Below are positions 31,795 to 60,959 of a DNA stretch of 64,000 bases, piece by piece. The first letter of the stretch is position 1. Every line of letters starts with the position of its first letter. Under the pieces are notes generated by a model that was not told where the DNA came from, did no database searches, and saw nothing but the letters and a program-made list of their open reading frames with translations. The DNA comes from Cynocephalus volans (taxonomy: Eukaryota > Chordata > Mammalia > Dermoptera > Cynocephalidae). The stretch spans positions 2,666,001-2,730,000 of the forward strand of contig NC_084462.1 of assembly GCF_027409185.1 (NCBI RefSeq), in the 5' to 3' direction. A program made the position numbers and the translations under genes.

Positions 31795-34140
31795 GTTTTT
31801 TTTTTGTTTGTTTCTATTTAATTTTTAACATTTACTTGTATATATTTGTGGGGTACAGTGTGTTGTTACAATACATTCATATACTGCACAATGATTCACT
31901 TAGGGTGGTTAGCACCGTTTTGTACCTGTTACTCCACCACTTCTCCTCCCCAACACCTTTCGTCCTCGCCCCTCCCCTCCCTTCCTCTCTTGACCGCTGG
32001 TTAAGATTATTCTACTCTCTAACTCTGTGAGAACCACTTTTCTTTTTCTTTTTTAAGATTCCACCTATGAGGAGATTATGTAGTATCTTTCTTTCTGTGC
32101 CTGACTTACGTCACTTAACATGGTGGTTTTCTAGTTCCATCTATGTTGCTGCAAATGATAGGATTTCATTTAATATGTATATGTATAGCGGAATAGTATT
32201 CTGTTGTGTATATATACCAGTGTTTAATTCATTCATCCATTGATGGGCATTTAGGTTGATTACATCTCTTTTGTGAACAGTGTTATGATGAACATGGGCG
32301 TGCAGGTGTCTTTTTGATATATTGAAAAATTGAGTTACTTGGTCTTTTGCTGTTGAATTCCTTATATATTCTGCGTATTAGCCCCTTGTCTGATGTGTAG
32401 ATAGCAAACAGTTTCTCCCATTCTGTAGGTTGTCTCTTCACTTTGTGGATTGTGTCCCTTGTTGTACAGAAGCTTTTTAGTTTGGTGTAGTTCCATTTGT
32501 CTATTTTTGCTTTAGTTGCCTGTGCCATTGTAGTCTTGTACAAAAAAGTGCTCCCTCATTCTCATTTCATGTAGGGTTTCTCCTTTGGTTTCTTCTAGTA
32601 GTTTCATAGTTTCAGGTCTTAAATTAAGGTCTTTGATCCATTTTGAGTTGAGTTTTGTGTGTGGTGAGAAATAGGATTCTAGTTTCAATCTTCTGCATGT
32701 GGGTATCCAGTTTTCCCAGCACCATTTATTGAAGAGGCTGTCCTTTCCCCAGTGTGTATTTTTGGCACCTTTGTTGAAAATCAGTTGGCTGTAAGTGTGT
32801 GGATTTACTTCTGGGCTCTCTATTTTGTTTCATTGATCTATTCATCTGTTTTTATCCCAGTATTACGCTGTCTTGGTTACTATAGCTTTATAGTATATTT
32901 TGAAGTCATCATACTACGATACCTCCAGCTTTGTTCTTTTTGTTGAAGATTGCTTTTGTGGCTGGCCTGTACGGGGATCTGAACCCTTGACCTTGGTGTT
33001 ACAACACTGCACTCTAACCAACTGAACTAACTGGCCAGCTTGGACATTTTGATGATGTTATTTCTTCCAACCCATGAACATGGGATATCTTTCCATTTAC
33101 TGTCATCTTCAGTTTCTGTCACCAGTGTTTTATAGTTTTCATTGTAGAGATCTTTCACCTCTGGTTAAATTTACTCCTAGGTGTTTTCATTTTTTTTGGT
33201 AGCTATTGTGAATCAGATTACTTTCTTGATTTTTTCTTCAACTTTCATTATTGGCATATAGGAACACTATTGATTTTTGTGTGTTGATTTTGTATCCTGC
33301 CACTATACTGAATTATTTATTCTAGTAATTTTTTGTGGAGTCTTTAGGGTTTTCAATGTATAGGATCATGTCATCTACAAATAGGACTAGTTTGATTTTC
33401 CTTCTTTCCAATTTTGATGGCCTTTATTGCTTTCTCTTGCCTCACTGCACTGGCTGGAACTTCCAGTAAGTACTCTGTTGAATAGAAGTGGGGAAAGTGG
33501 GCATCCTTGTCTTGTTCCAGATCTTATAGGAAAAGCTTCCTATTTTTGGCCATTCAGTATATTAGGTGTGAGTTTGTTGTGTAAGGCCTTTACTGTGTTG
33601 AGGTACATTCCTTCTCTACTTAATTTGTTGAGTGTTTTTATCATGAAGTGGTGGTAGATTTTATCAAATGCTTTTTCTGCGTCTATTGAAATGATCGTAT
33701 GGGTTTTTTTCCTTCATTCTGTTGATGTGATGTTGATCACTTTTATTGATTTGCATATGTTGAACCATCCTTGTGTCCCTGGAATGAATCCCACTTGCTC
33801 ATGGTGAATGATCTTTTTAATGTGTTATTGGATTTGGTTTGTTAGTATTTTGTTGAGGATTTTCACATCTGTATTCATAAGGGATATTGGTCTGTAGTTT
33901 TCTTTTTTTGTTTTGTCTTTTTCCAGTTTGGGTATGAAGGTAATAGAATGAGGTTGGAGGTATTCCCTCCTCTTTAATTTTTTGAAAGAATTTGGGAAAA
34001 AATTAGAATTAGTTCTTTTTTAAATGTTTAGTAGAATTTGGTAGTGAAGCTCTCTGGTCCTGGGGTCTTCTTTGTTGGGAGATTTTTTATTACTGCTTCC
34101 ATCTCATTACTCATTTATTTTATATTATTCTTGAGTCAGT
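31795..34140 (-). mobile_element. 5'-truncated L1 with ORF2 remains
   Basis: Antisense L1. Its 3' end is the T-run at 31796. The minus-strand frame 32543-32283 reads [19 protein letters not shown] and ends in an ORF2-C-terminus-like stretch, the end of L1 reverse transcriptase protein. Further ORF2 DNA continues to about 34140 but is broken by stops and by a SINE at 32953-33039. Not autonomous. Confidence 0.88.
32953..33039 (-). mobile_element. Monomeric tRNA-like SINE inside the L1
   Basis: ttttgtggctggcctgtacg to gaactaactggccagc. It lies within the antisense L1 and so is younger than it. Confidence 0.85.
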
Positions 34141-34989
34141 GTTAAATGTCCTGGATTTGATCATTGTACGGTGCTTATTTAAGGGAATGTCCTTGTTCTT
34201 AAGAGCTACATGCTAAAGTATGTAGCAATAAAAGGGCACGGTATCTGCAGTGAATTCTCAGATGCTTCAGGAAAACTAATGATAACATGATGTGTGCACC
34301 CTGTATATGTCAGAGGGCAGAAGGCAGAGAGGGAGTGAGGAAGCAAATGTAGCAACATATTGGCAATTAGGGGGAAGGGTATACAAGAGGTCTATGAATT
34401 TGAAATTCTTTCAAAAAAAAGGGTTTTTTTTTTAATGCAGTAGCCTCTGCAGTGTTATAAGCTTGGAAGGGACCTGATCAGATTCATATGTCAGTCAGGT
34501 CCTGCCCTGGCACCTAATGCAGTGCCTAGAGTGAAGTCAGTGCTTCCCAGCTGTTCACTGAATGAAGGCCTGGGCAGATGGACTGGTGGGCAGGCCAGGG
34601 CATCAGGGCCAGAGGTTTGTGGGAAGTAAAGGGATGTGCCAAGGACCAAGTCTGATGGGGAGAAAGGGTTGAGAGCATGCGGGGCAGGTGATGAGGGGTC
34701 TGTAAGGGACAAAAAAGGGAAAAGTTTGTGGAGAGCTTGAGCATCTAAGGTAAGGATTAAACTGAGGTGGGGAGTAAAAAGGGGCATAACTGTATTAGCT
34801 AACAATTAATAATCTGGAATGTGCCAGGCACCTCATCACCCTACAAGGTGGAGAGTTGTGTTATTCTTTAACTACTCCAGAGTATTAAAAGGCTTGAGGT
34901 CATGGTGGGTGCATGGGAGGCCATGGAAAAGACAAGGGAAGGGGTATCTCTGGTCAGAACCTCTACCAAGCCCTGACTTGCCCAGCAGG

Positions 34990-52114
<17,125 letters not shown>

Positions 52115-52164
52115 CCTCAGTGGCACTGACAAGGATGGGGGTGGGGAGGAGATTGGTGAGAATT

Positions 52165-52170
52165 AATAAA
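52165..52170 (+). terminator. POLD1: POLD1 polyadenylation signal
   Basis: AATAAA 51 bases past the stop, so the 3' untranslated region is very short, as in human POLD1 from memory. Confidence 0.85.
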
Positions 52171-52189
52171 GTTCAGGCCTTTTGCTACC

Positions 52190-53160
52190 TGCTGTTTGGT
52201 CTTTGGGGGATTGGAAGGGACAAGGTTCAATATCATAAGCCCTGGTGCCAGGCCCCGGACCTCACTGAGGCCTCCACTGGACCTCCTCACCGTAGTATAA
52301 GATCCCTGGGCTCTTGCTTCTACTGCGGCCCCACACAGGTCAGGCATGCCTCAGTTTCCCCTCGGACCCCTGCCCTATGGACCTGAGCGAACATTTCTCC
52401 ACAAGCTCTCCCCTGCCCCTGCTCGGGGCACCAGGTGTCCAGCACCAGCCCACCCCTCCCTGGGGGCCAGTCCTGGGGTCCCTGGTGGCTGCCCCACCCT
52501 CCAGGTGCTGACCTGTTTCCTCCAGCCCCTGGGGCAGCCCCTGGCATGGAGGCTTCCACTCTACAGCACAACCAAGGGCCCCTGCTTTGTCACACACCCA
52601 CGGATGTTTCCATTCAGGGTCCTGATGATCGGTTTTGGATATGGGTTCCCCCCTCAATGTTCACTTATGAGACCCCCTGGCAATCCCCATATCTGTCCCC
52701 ACAGCCCCCCACTGCCTTCAGACACCATCAGTGCTCCAGAGTCACCTCCATCTCATACCCCCCTCAGGGACATAAATCCTGTTGGCGCCCTCCCCCCCTC
52801 CCCCACCAGCTCCCAGCATCCCACTCCCCTTTGCTCCTGCTGAAATTTGGCTCCTGGGTCCAGATCTCCCCCCCATTTCCTGATTCCCCCTTCATGGACC
52901 ACAGTGACTCCCTGATTCTTCCTTTACTTTTTCAGGTCCCCCCATATCCAGCTTCTCACATCTTTGCCCCTCAGGGTCACACCCCCATCCTCACCCCCAA
53001 CTATGGGGATCCCCAAATCCAGATGGTTCCTAGGCCCACCCTCCCTGCCACGTGACCAAGGGGTTGTGCAATCCAGCCCCCTCCCCTGACCTCCCCAAGG
53101 GGATTTTCGAGGAGGGCCAAGCTCACAGGCCGGCACCCCCGCCCCCCACAGCACGGGGCT
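52190..53160. other. POLD1-SPIB spacer
   Basis: About 1 kb of pyrimidine-rich DNA with long chance frames. No repeat family or gene was recognised. SPIB regulatory DNA probably lies in its last part. Confidence 0.5.
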
Positions 53161-53169
53161 GGGCCAAGG

Positions 53170-53177
53170 TATAAATA
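53170..53177 (+). promoter_or_regulatory. SPIB: SPIB TATA box
   Basis: tataaata lies 58 bases before the SPIB start codon; the transcript should start at about 53200, giving a short leader ending caccaccATG. Confidence 0.8.
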
Positions 53178-53227
53178 GGGGTGGTGGTTGCAGCCGGGCG
53201 GCAAGCCCAGCCTATCCCAGCACCACC

Positions 53228-53250
53228 ATGCTCGCTCTGGAGGCTGCACA
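53228..53250 (+). CDS. SPIB: SPIB coding exon 1
   Basis: ATG in context caccaccATGC; codes MLALEAA and two bases of the next codon. Donor GCACA|gtaagt. Confidence 0.95.
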
Positions 53251-56200
53251 GTAAGTGGGGTCCCCCTAAACTTGCACTTGGGACCTTCACCGCATGCTAC
53301 CCCTCTGCCGGGCCTCACCCACGGGCAGTGGTCTCCTCTGCTCAACCCAGGGGCAGGTGCGTGGGAGGGGAAGGGCCCACACCATCTCTTGCCCCTTCTG
53401 ATTCTTCTATATCTCAGACTCTTTCCTCCATCCCCCGCACCCCTGCTGTCTTTCCTGGTCCCCAAAGATCTCATTTTTTTGCGACATTTTCTTCTCTCCC
53501 ATCCTGCTGATGTCCTCTGCAAATGGGTCTCCACCTCTGTTCCTCTCCTTCCCTACATCTCTGTCTCTGTCCCTCCCTGGGTCTTGCTACATCTGTCGCT
53601 CCCCCTGTCTGCTTCTCACTCTGTTTCTTTTTTTGTTTCTGGGTCTCCGTTCTCTAACTCTTGCTCTCTCCTTGGCTCTGTCTTTGTCTCTGTATCTTTC
53701 ACCCTCTTTCCGATTCTCTCTGTCCATCTATTCTCTCTCTCTTCTTCTGTCTACCTCCCCATCTCTGTATTTCTGAGGCTCAAGAAATAATTACTGCATC
53801 AGAGTGTGAATGTCTCTTTCCACACTTTTCTCTTTTCCCACCTCTCCTCGTGCCCCTCATCTGGGTCTCTTCTGTGTTTCCCCATCTCTGCCCACACATC
53901 TCTCCATCTCTCTCTGGTCCAAGGTGGACCCATTTAACCAATTCACCAACCAAGGCCCCACTGGCCCAGGCCCCCTCCCTACCCCACCTCTTCTCCCTGG
54001 GGACTTTCTCCCTCACTTTCCCTGCCCCCCCATCTATGCAAATCCCTAGGGGGAGGGGGACATTTGCCTGGCTCCCACCCCCCACTTCCTGTCCCGGTAG
54101 GGGAGTGGGGGTGGATGTGGTGGGGCTGGTCTCACACAGGGACACCCAGCAGACTGCAGAGCTGCGGTGGTCACAGCTGTTGCTGCCTCCCTCCCCCCAG
54201 CCCCCGTCAGTCCCCCAATCACTTTGAGACTCAGATGGCTGAAGGAAGCCCTGACATGCCCCTGTGTCTCTCCCCCTCTAGGCTCGACGGGCCATACTTC
54301 AGCTGTCTGGTGAGTTGGGGCCCTGGGGGCCAGGGAGGGGTGGGGAAACCCACGTGGCCTACCATGACTTCCCTCAGAGAAGTGGCTTGCTCCCTGCCTC
54401 AGTTTCTCCTTCCGCCCCCTGCCATCAGTTTGTCTTTCTGAACTCTCCCTTGGTATCTCCTGCCACTCCCCAGCCCCATCACAGATGTGCTTCTGATGTC
54501 TCGCCTTCTCTGAGCCTCTGAGTCCACTTTCTTTTGATTTTGTGTGCCTCTCTCTGTCCATCCCCCATTCAGCAAGTGCATTTATTCCCTCTTTCCTTTT
54601 CTCCTTTTTTTATATTAAAAAAATTTTTATTCTGTAATATTTCTGACACACAGAATACTATACCTAACACACTGACCCCATGACCCAATCTGAGAAATAG
54701 AATCTTACTGATGTGGTTGAAAAAAACCCTGCTTGTACCCCTTCCCCATCACATCCTGACCTGGAGTTTTGTTGGTTTTTTTTTTTTTGAAGTACTAAGG
54801 TGTGACTTACAAGTCAGTAAAGTGACGAATCTTGTGTACACCTCAATGAGTTTTTGTATTATACACATACCTGTGTAGCCGCCAACCAGATCAAGATAGA
54901 GAACATTTCCATTGCTCCGGAATATTTCCTCATGTCCCTTCCCAGTCAATACCCCTGTCTGATATTTTCCACCATTTTACCTGTTCTTGAACTTTACATA
55001 AAGTGAATTATGCAGCATGTCCCTTTTGGGGCCTGGCTTCCGTCACTCAACATGAAGTGTGTGTCTCGTGTCTGTTCCTTTTCCTTGCTATGTAGTAGTC
55101 CACCATCAGACTGCTCCACGGTTTGTTTATCCAATGCTCCTGTTGATGGACACCTGGGCTGGTTCCAGTTTGGAGCTATTAATAAAGCTGCTCTGATTAT
55201 TCTTGAACAAGGCTATTTTGTGGACACATGTTTTCAGTTTTTTTTTTTTTTTTTTTTTTAAAGATGACCGGTAAGGGGATCTTAACCCTTGACTTGGTGT
55301 TGTCAGCACCACGCTCAGCCAGTGAGCGAACCGGCCATCCCTATATAGGGATCTGAACCTGTGGCCTTGGTGTTATCAGCACCGCACTCTCCCGAGTGAG
55401 CCACGGGCCGGCCCACATTTTCAGTTCTCTTGGGTAAATCCTAGGAGTGAGATTGCTGGGTCATAGGGATGGTGTATCTAGCAACACATGAGTCTTGGGA
55501 CAAATCAAAGCAATATGGAGGTGGATTAAAGAAGCGTTGAGACCCCACCTGTGTAAAAACACTCCCACCTCCTCTCAGCCCTCACCTCCCTCCACCACCC
55601 CACCAGGCAGGCAAAGCTGGAGACATCCTTTGTACCTTCCCAGGCGCTATGTTTTAATTTTTGTTTTTTTCTTAATTTTACATTCCCCAGGTGCTATGAT
55701 GTGCCTGTGGTACACCAGGAAAGTGCTAGGTTTCTCAGGAACCCCCAATCTTAGCAGGAGCTGGCTTCTGTGTGTCCCTCTTGCTTTGTGTCTGTCTCTA
55801 CTTGCTGTATCTCTGTATGTCTCTCTCTTTGCCACTGTCTCTGGTGCCTAGTCTCTGTGTCTCTCTGTGTGTATGTCTCTCAGTTTCTGTTTCTGTTCTC
55901 TCCAGACTTTCCTCTTTTCTCCCGTTTGTGCCAGAGTTTCCACAAGGGTCCAGGGTGGGGCAGTGGCTCTCCGAAGCCTAAAATAACCCCCTCCCCTCCT
56001 CGAACCTGTTAGTATCCAGATGGTGTCTTCTATGACCTGGACAGCTGTAAGCACTCCAGCTACCCCAACTCAGAGGGGGCTCCTGGTGAGTGATCTTGGC
56101 CGTGCCACCCCCCAAACCTGGGCTTTGGGCAAATTTCACAGATGTGGGAGCTGAGGCCCAGGGGAGTTTATCACCTAGCACAGCAGGATAAGGGTAGCCC

Positions 56201-57674
56201 AGGCCTCCAGACCTCCTCCCTTTTCCTCTCCCACCCATCTGTTCCCTCATGCAAATCTTGGGGTCAGAGATTTGCACAGCCCACAATGGCCCCTCTGTGC
56301 TAGGGGCTTCTAGTGGGAAGGGGTCTCAATCAGAATTCCCAGCTTCTGACTCAGTGCCCTTCTTCTAGACTCCCTGTGGGATTATCCCTGTGGGAGTCTC
56401 CCTGTGGATCTGGCACCTGTCCCAACTGCCCCCTATGAAGCTTTCGACCCAGCAGCAGCCACCTTTGGCCACCCCCAGGCTGTGCAGCTCTGCTATGGAC
56501 CCTCAACCTACAGCCCTGCAGGGAGCCTCAACCCAGCCTCCGGCCTGGAGGCCCCAGGGCCCGGCCTCCCAGCGTACCCCACAGAGGACTTCACCAGCCA
56601 GGTGAGGGGCAGGGTAGATAGTTGAAGTCAATCCCAATCATTTGGTTGAGGTTTACTAGGTGCCAGGCACCGCGTTAAAACTTGTGCACATAGTAACCGT
56701 TTTTATCCCTTTAGTAACCCTCTGAGGTGAAGCAGCATTATTACTCCATTGCACAAATAAGCCGACAGAGGCACAGACACAAACCAAGAGACAGCACAGA
56801 CTTGTGTTATCTGTGTTGGACAGGCTCCAACGAAAGTAGTTTAGGTGTTCCCTGGCCACGACGTGGAGATCTGAACCAAGGCCAGAGTCCACATTGTGAA
56901 CAAAGACGGAGACCAGAATGGGAGGGCTGTAGCAGGGGTCTGAGAGGAGAAAGTGGAGGGAGTGCAGAGGGAGGGAGAAGGGGACCCTGGACGTGTAGGT
57001 GATCCTGACCTTCCGCAGACTCTGGGCCCTCCAGCATATGCCCCATACTCCAGCCCTGTGCTGTCGGAGGAGGAAGATTTACTGCTGGACAGTCCTGCCC
57101 TGGAGGTCTCAGACAGCGAGTCAGATGAGGCCCTCGTGACTGGCCCTGAGGGGAGGGGATCTGAGGCAGGTATGTGGGAGTGGATGGGATGTGGGGACTC
57201 CAACTGGAGATGGGGGTAAGCAGCTAAAAGAACCATGGCTTCTCAAGCATCTACTATGTACTCCAGCACTGAAGGCGGTTCCCAGATCCATGCCACCTGC
57301 TGGCAGTATGATCTTGGACAAATGCCTCTACCTCTGTGTGCCTCAGTTTCCTGTCTGTATAACGGGGTTGTCAGTGGTTAGAGCACAGTGTTACAACACC
57401 AAGGTCAAAGGGTTCAGATTCTGTACCAGCCAGCCACCAAGAAACCCCCCCAAAACCCAACTATTCAACCCCTGCTTATGTCCTTGTGCACAACGTCCAT
57501 TTTGCTCAACCCCTGGAAAGTTGAGGTCATTAGATACTTTCCCTATCTGGGCCTCGGTTTCCCATCTGTAGAATCGGCATCATGGTCATTATCCCTATCT
57601 CATAGGGTTATGATGGAGACTAAATGAGCTCATAATTGTAAAGCGCCTACCAAAGCAAATGCTCCATAAAGGTT

Positions 57675-57745
<71 letters not shown>

Positions 57746-58768
57746 GCCTTGTTTATGGCTGAGGAGACCATCAGAGAGGTTAAGTCACCATCCAAAGGTC
57801 ACACAACTGGGAAATAGCAGAGGCGGGATTCTTGTATCCAATGACCTGCTTTTTGGGGGGGCAGGGGAGGCTGGCCAGTACAAGGATAGAGCCCTGGACC
57901 TTGGTATCAGCACCATACTCTAACCGACTGAGTAAACAGTCAGCCCCTTAATGCCCTGCTTTGAAACCCCTAGTTCTGTAGGGTCCCTTGCTGCTTATAG
58001 GAGCCCAGGAGTCAGATGTCTCTCTGGCCTCTCCCAGGACCCCACCCCGTCTGGGGCTGAGAGGCTAGGAGACCAGGAGCTGGAGAAATGGCCAGGTGGC
58101 TTCAAACCGACTCCAGATCTATTCACCGCCACCCTTGGAGGAATACTGTCACGATTTCACAGATTCTTTCATCGTGGGCTCAACAAATATGTATTACTAC
58201 TATGTGCTGGCCGCAGAAGAGAAAATAGGACAAACGCAAATCTTGAAAATTAAAGCACGCAAGGGGGATGGAGTTCTGGGGCTAACAGCTTTACCGAGGG
58301 GAACTGACTTGCCCCTGGTGAGACAAGACAGAGTCAGGTGTACCTAACAGCCACCTCCTTCCCCTCACTTCTCTGGACTGGGAGATTGAGGCCGGGGTGG
58401 GAGTGGCGTGGGCGTGCGGGCGGAGCCTAAGGGACACCCCCCCTGACGCGTCCTCCTCTCCCACTGCAGGGGCGCGCAAGAAGCTGCGCCTGTACCAGTT
58501 CCTGCTGGGGCTGCTGACGCGCGGTGACATGCGCGAGTGCGTGTGGTGGGTGGAGCCGGGTGCCGGCGTCTTCCAATTCTCCTCGAAGCACAAGGAGCTC
58601 CTTGCGCGCCGCTGGGGCCAGCAGAAGGGCAACCGCAAGCGCATGACCTACCAGAAGCTGGCGCGTGCTCTGCGCAACTATGCCAAGACCGGCGAGATCC
58701 GCAAGGTCAAGCGCAAGCTCACCTACCAGTTCGACAGTGCGCTGTTGCTCGCCGCTCGCCGGGCTTGA
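53228..58768 (+). CDS. SPIB: Transcription factor Spi-B (complete, 6 coding exons)
   Basis: ETS-domain activator of the SPI1/SPIB/SPIC group; binds GGAA core (PU-box) DNA and acts in B-cell and plasmacytoid dendritic cell differentiation. Coding exons 53228-53250, 54282-54309, 56013-56085, 56369-56601, 57019-57169 and 58470-58768 total 807 nt, 268 residues (human 262). All junctions are GT-AG and in frame. Seen: N-terminal acidic/aromatic activation region ([15 protein letters not shown]), a proline-rich middle, an acidic PEST-like stretch ([16 protein letters not shown]), and a full ETS domain (about 173-256: [35 protein letters not shown]). Exon 4 has an extra segment of about five or six residues, the size of the length excess. 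Confidence 0.97.
54282..54309 (+). CDS. SPIB: SPIB coding exon 2 (28 nt)
   Basis: A microexon: acceptor cccctctag|GCTCGA, donor TGTCTG|gtgagt. Codes LDGPYFSCL. Confidence 0.94.
54600..55480 (-). mobile_element. L1M-like 3' end, antisense, split by a SINE
   Basis: gtaatatttctgacacacag, ccaaccagatcaagatagag, tattaataaagctgctctga and gtgagattgctgggtcatag belong to the reverse strand of old L1 3' UTRs. Confidence 0.7.
55238..55414 (-). mobile_element. Dimeric CYN-type SINE
   Basis: Full antisense dimer; flanks acatgttttcagtt and acattttcagtt. Confidence 0.94.
56013..56085 (+). CDS. SPIB: SPIB coding exon 3
   Basis: Acceptor cctgttag|TATCCA, donor CCTG|gtgagt. Codes [20 protein letters not shown]. 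Confidence 0.95.
56369..56601 (+). CDS. SPIB: SPIB coding exon 4 with inserted segment
   Basis: Acceptor cttctag|ACTCCC, donor AGCCAG|gtgagg. Starts [18 protein letters not shown], longer than human SLWDWTVAPPVP. The DNA phrase tccctgtgg occurs three times here at about 15-17 base spacing. Confidence 0.94.
56655..56775 (+). mobile_element. MIR/L2-type fragment
   Basis: ttactaggtgccaggcaccg, agtaaccctctgaggtgaag and tccattgcacaaataagccg match the common ancient 3'-end wording. Confidence 0.55.
57019..57169 (+). CDS. SPIB: SPIB coding exon 5
   Basis: Acceptor tccgcag|ACTCTG, donor GGCAG|gtatgt. Codes [20 protein letters not shown] and [16 protein letters not shown]. Confidence 0.95.
57367..57446 (+). 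mobile_element. Partial tRNA-like SINE within a MIR
   Basis: gtggttagagcacagtgtta, caccaaggtcaaagggttca, ccagccagccaccaag. It lies between two MIR-like parts. Confidence 0.75.
57681..57745. repeat. CA dinucleotide microsatellite
   Basis: About 32 CA units, broken once by caaaca near 57731. Confidence 0.98.
57866..57947 (-). mobile_element. Monomeric tRNA-like SINE
   Basis: ggaggctggccagtacaagg to gtaaacagtcagcccc; flanks aatgacctgctttt and aatgccctgcttt. Confidence 0.85.
58470..58768 (+). CDS. SPIB: SPIB last exon, ETS domain
   Basis: Acceptor cactgcag|GGGCGC. Codes the whole ETS domain and ends [13 protein letters not shown] at 58766. High GC and CpG compared with the intron. Confidence 0.97.
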
Positions 58769-60660
58769 GCTCACCTAGGTTCTCGGGGCTCTCAGGGATT
58801 CGTGCCCTGCCTGGGGAGGCCCGGGAACCCCACACCTCTTGTGGAGCTGCTTAAGGACTTCGTGGCCCAGCCAGGACCCTTCTGTGGTCCCCGTGTCACG
58901 TTGGCGTCCCTACACCTTAGATCCCCACGTTTGGGGGGAGGGGTGCTGACATAATCCCTAAGCCCTACTCAGGGTCCCTCTGGGATCCCCCAGTTGTGTC
59001 TGGGGTCCCTCTGGGATTCCTTTATCATGAACAGGATCTCCAGGGATCTGCACGATTGGGTCACAGAACCCACAGACAACTATACTGTGTGTGTATGGAG
59101 GAAGGGGGGTTGGGAGCGGACAGTGCTTCCAGAATCCCAAGAGCTTCTCTGAGATCTCTTTGTGATATCTGAGATCTCCCAGCCAGGTCTGGGACCTCTC
59201 TGAGATCCCTCGTGTGTCTGTGAATCTTCAATCTCATGGGGAGGGGGGCACGGAGCCCACAGATCATCACACCAGGAGGGGGCACTGCCAGCAACCTTAA
59301 GCCTTGTTTGGGGAGTCCCTCTGGGATCTTCTTCTCATGTCTGTGTCCCTTTTGTTGGATCTGAAACCTCCAAGTTATGTCTTGAGCCCTCTGGGAAACT
59401 TTTATCAAGTTTCAGGTCTATGTGCCCATCTATTACTCTCTTGTCACATCTGTCCCCCCAAATTTCTTTGAGAGTCCCTAATTCTCTGGAACTACTTTGC
59501 TGTCACTTTCCTTGTGTCTGGAATTCTCCAGTCACATCTATGGCCCCTCTGGGATCCTTCTGTCATGTCTGGGCCCCCTCTGGGATACCCTTGTCATATC
59601 TAGGATCCTTCAATCATATGAGGCCCTCCTAGGTCCCCCATCTGATATGCCCCCTTAGGGACCTCACAAGCAGCCTTGAGTTCTTATGGGGACTCTACCC
59701 TTCCTGGGGTACTCTCCGTGTGGCCACACTGAGGATCATTCTGGCCACTCAACTGATTTCTGGATGATCTTGGCAGCCCTTCCCCATGTCATTTCTAACT
59801 AGAGGTCTCAAGCTGGTCAACTCACCACCCCAGACCCAGGCAAACCAGGTCCCTGGTGGTGTTTTCTTTTTAGTTCACAGCAGTGTTTTGGGAGGGAATC
59901 TGAATTACCAGCCAACCTTTCAAAATAGGGAGATTTGCAGATTTCTGGCTTCGCTTAAAACTTTGAACAATCCAGCGACAGTGGGTCAGCTTTTCGGTAT
60001 GGAGAGGCTGGAGCAGGACAGTGGCCCCCTCCTAACAGGGCATTTGTTCTCCAATCTGCCCCAGTCCCTGCCAACCCCAGCTGTCTTAACTCCAGCAGCT
60101 TCAATCATCAGCCTGTTTGACCCCCAACTATTTGCATTTCAATTCCTGTGTAAACCCAGCTGGAGCTGAAGCCTGGATGAACTGTGGGAGCGCTGACTGA
60201 GACCCCGGGGGAATCACAGGCTGTGGGCCAAAGAGCTGGAGGTCCAAGTCCTTGAGCCTGGGTGGGCTGGGGATCTAGGGTGAATGACTTGCTGTTGCCT
60301 GGTCTCAGTTTGTCACTTCTGTGAAAAGAGGAGAGGAGGAGGAACATCTCTAAAAAGCCCTTGCAGCCCTGTTGAGCCTTTCACACACCTTCTGAAATCC
60401 ACCCCAGCCCCACCGACGGCCTGGAGGAGGAGTAGGAGGAGCATCAAGGACTCAGAGAGGCAAGAGGTCCACGTGGGGACACACAACGGCTGCTGGACTG
60501 GGACCTGCCCTTATGAGAAGGTGGGGGAGGGGGAGAAGGGAGGAAGAGGGTGCAAAATATCCTCCCCAGGGCCTCCTCCTACAAAGAAGGTACTTTCTGC
60601 AAAAGCTATTATCGTCACCCTAAATGTGGAATAAAATAAATAAAATAAGAGAAATCAAGG
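58769..60660 (+). other. SPIB: SPIB 3' untranslated region (approximate) and downstream
   Basis: No earlier clear AATAAA was found after the stop. The first strong one is in aataaaataaataaaataa at 60630-60648, so the 3' end may reach about 60.66 kb. That is a guess: the human 3' UTR is shorter from memory. The region reads as repetitive variants of ctgggatc/gtctg, no known repeat. Confidence 0.45.
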
Positions 60661-60959
60661 TAGACAAAGCTCCTGGGACCCTTTGTCAGAGACTGCAATC
60701 CTGCCCCTCCATTGGGGCCCACTGGCTCTCAGAGACACAGCGACAGCGAGGGGAAGATGAGATAGGAGATCGAATAGGCAGTCTTGACTGACGTCTAATG
60801 CCAAAATAAGAGGCTTGAGATGCTGGCACTGGGAGTTGCGTTTCATTTTTATGTCTTCCTCCCTTCCTGCCAATTAGAGTTCTTCCCCACCTCGTCCCCG
60901 CTTCCTCTTCTGTCTGGATCTCTATCCCCCATTCTCTGAGTCTCTGTCCGCCTGTCTCT

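Larger units (their letters stand above)
24350..34988. other. POLD1: POLD1 intron 1, repeat-filled
   Basis: About 10.6 kb between the noncoding exon and the start-codon exon. It holds four CYN SINEs, a MIR, MER5-like DNA, several L2 tails, old antisense L1 tails and a 2.3 kb antisense L1. No exon-like conserved frame was seen. The stretch 24350-26060 has no clear CYN element and is partly L2-like (24680-24790). Confidence 0.75.
53251..56012. other. SPIB: SPIB introns 1 and 2
   Basis: 53500-53780 is a CTCTGT-type pyrimidine simple repeat region. 54600-55480 is an antisense old L1 tail split by a dimeric SINE. 55760-55920 is again CTCTGT-rich. No further exon is visible. Confidence 0.6.
57170..58469. 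other. SPIB: SPIB intron 5
   Basis: Contains MIR-like pieces (57290-57366 and 57535-57655), a partial SINE, a CA microsatellite, a monomeric SINE and otherwise unassigned DNA to the ETS exon. Confidence 0.6.

Noticed and set aside
32283-32543. Host gene coding a reverse-transcriptase-like tail
   Set aside because: It is the 3' end of ORF2 in a broken L1, not a host gene.
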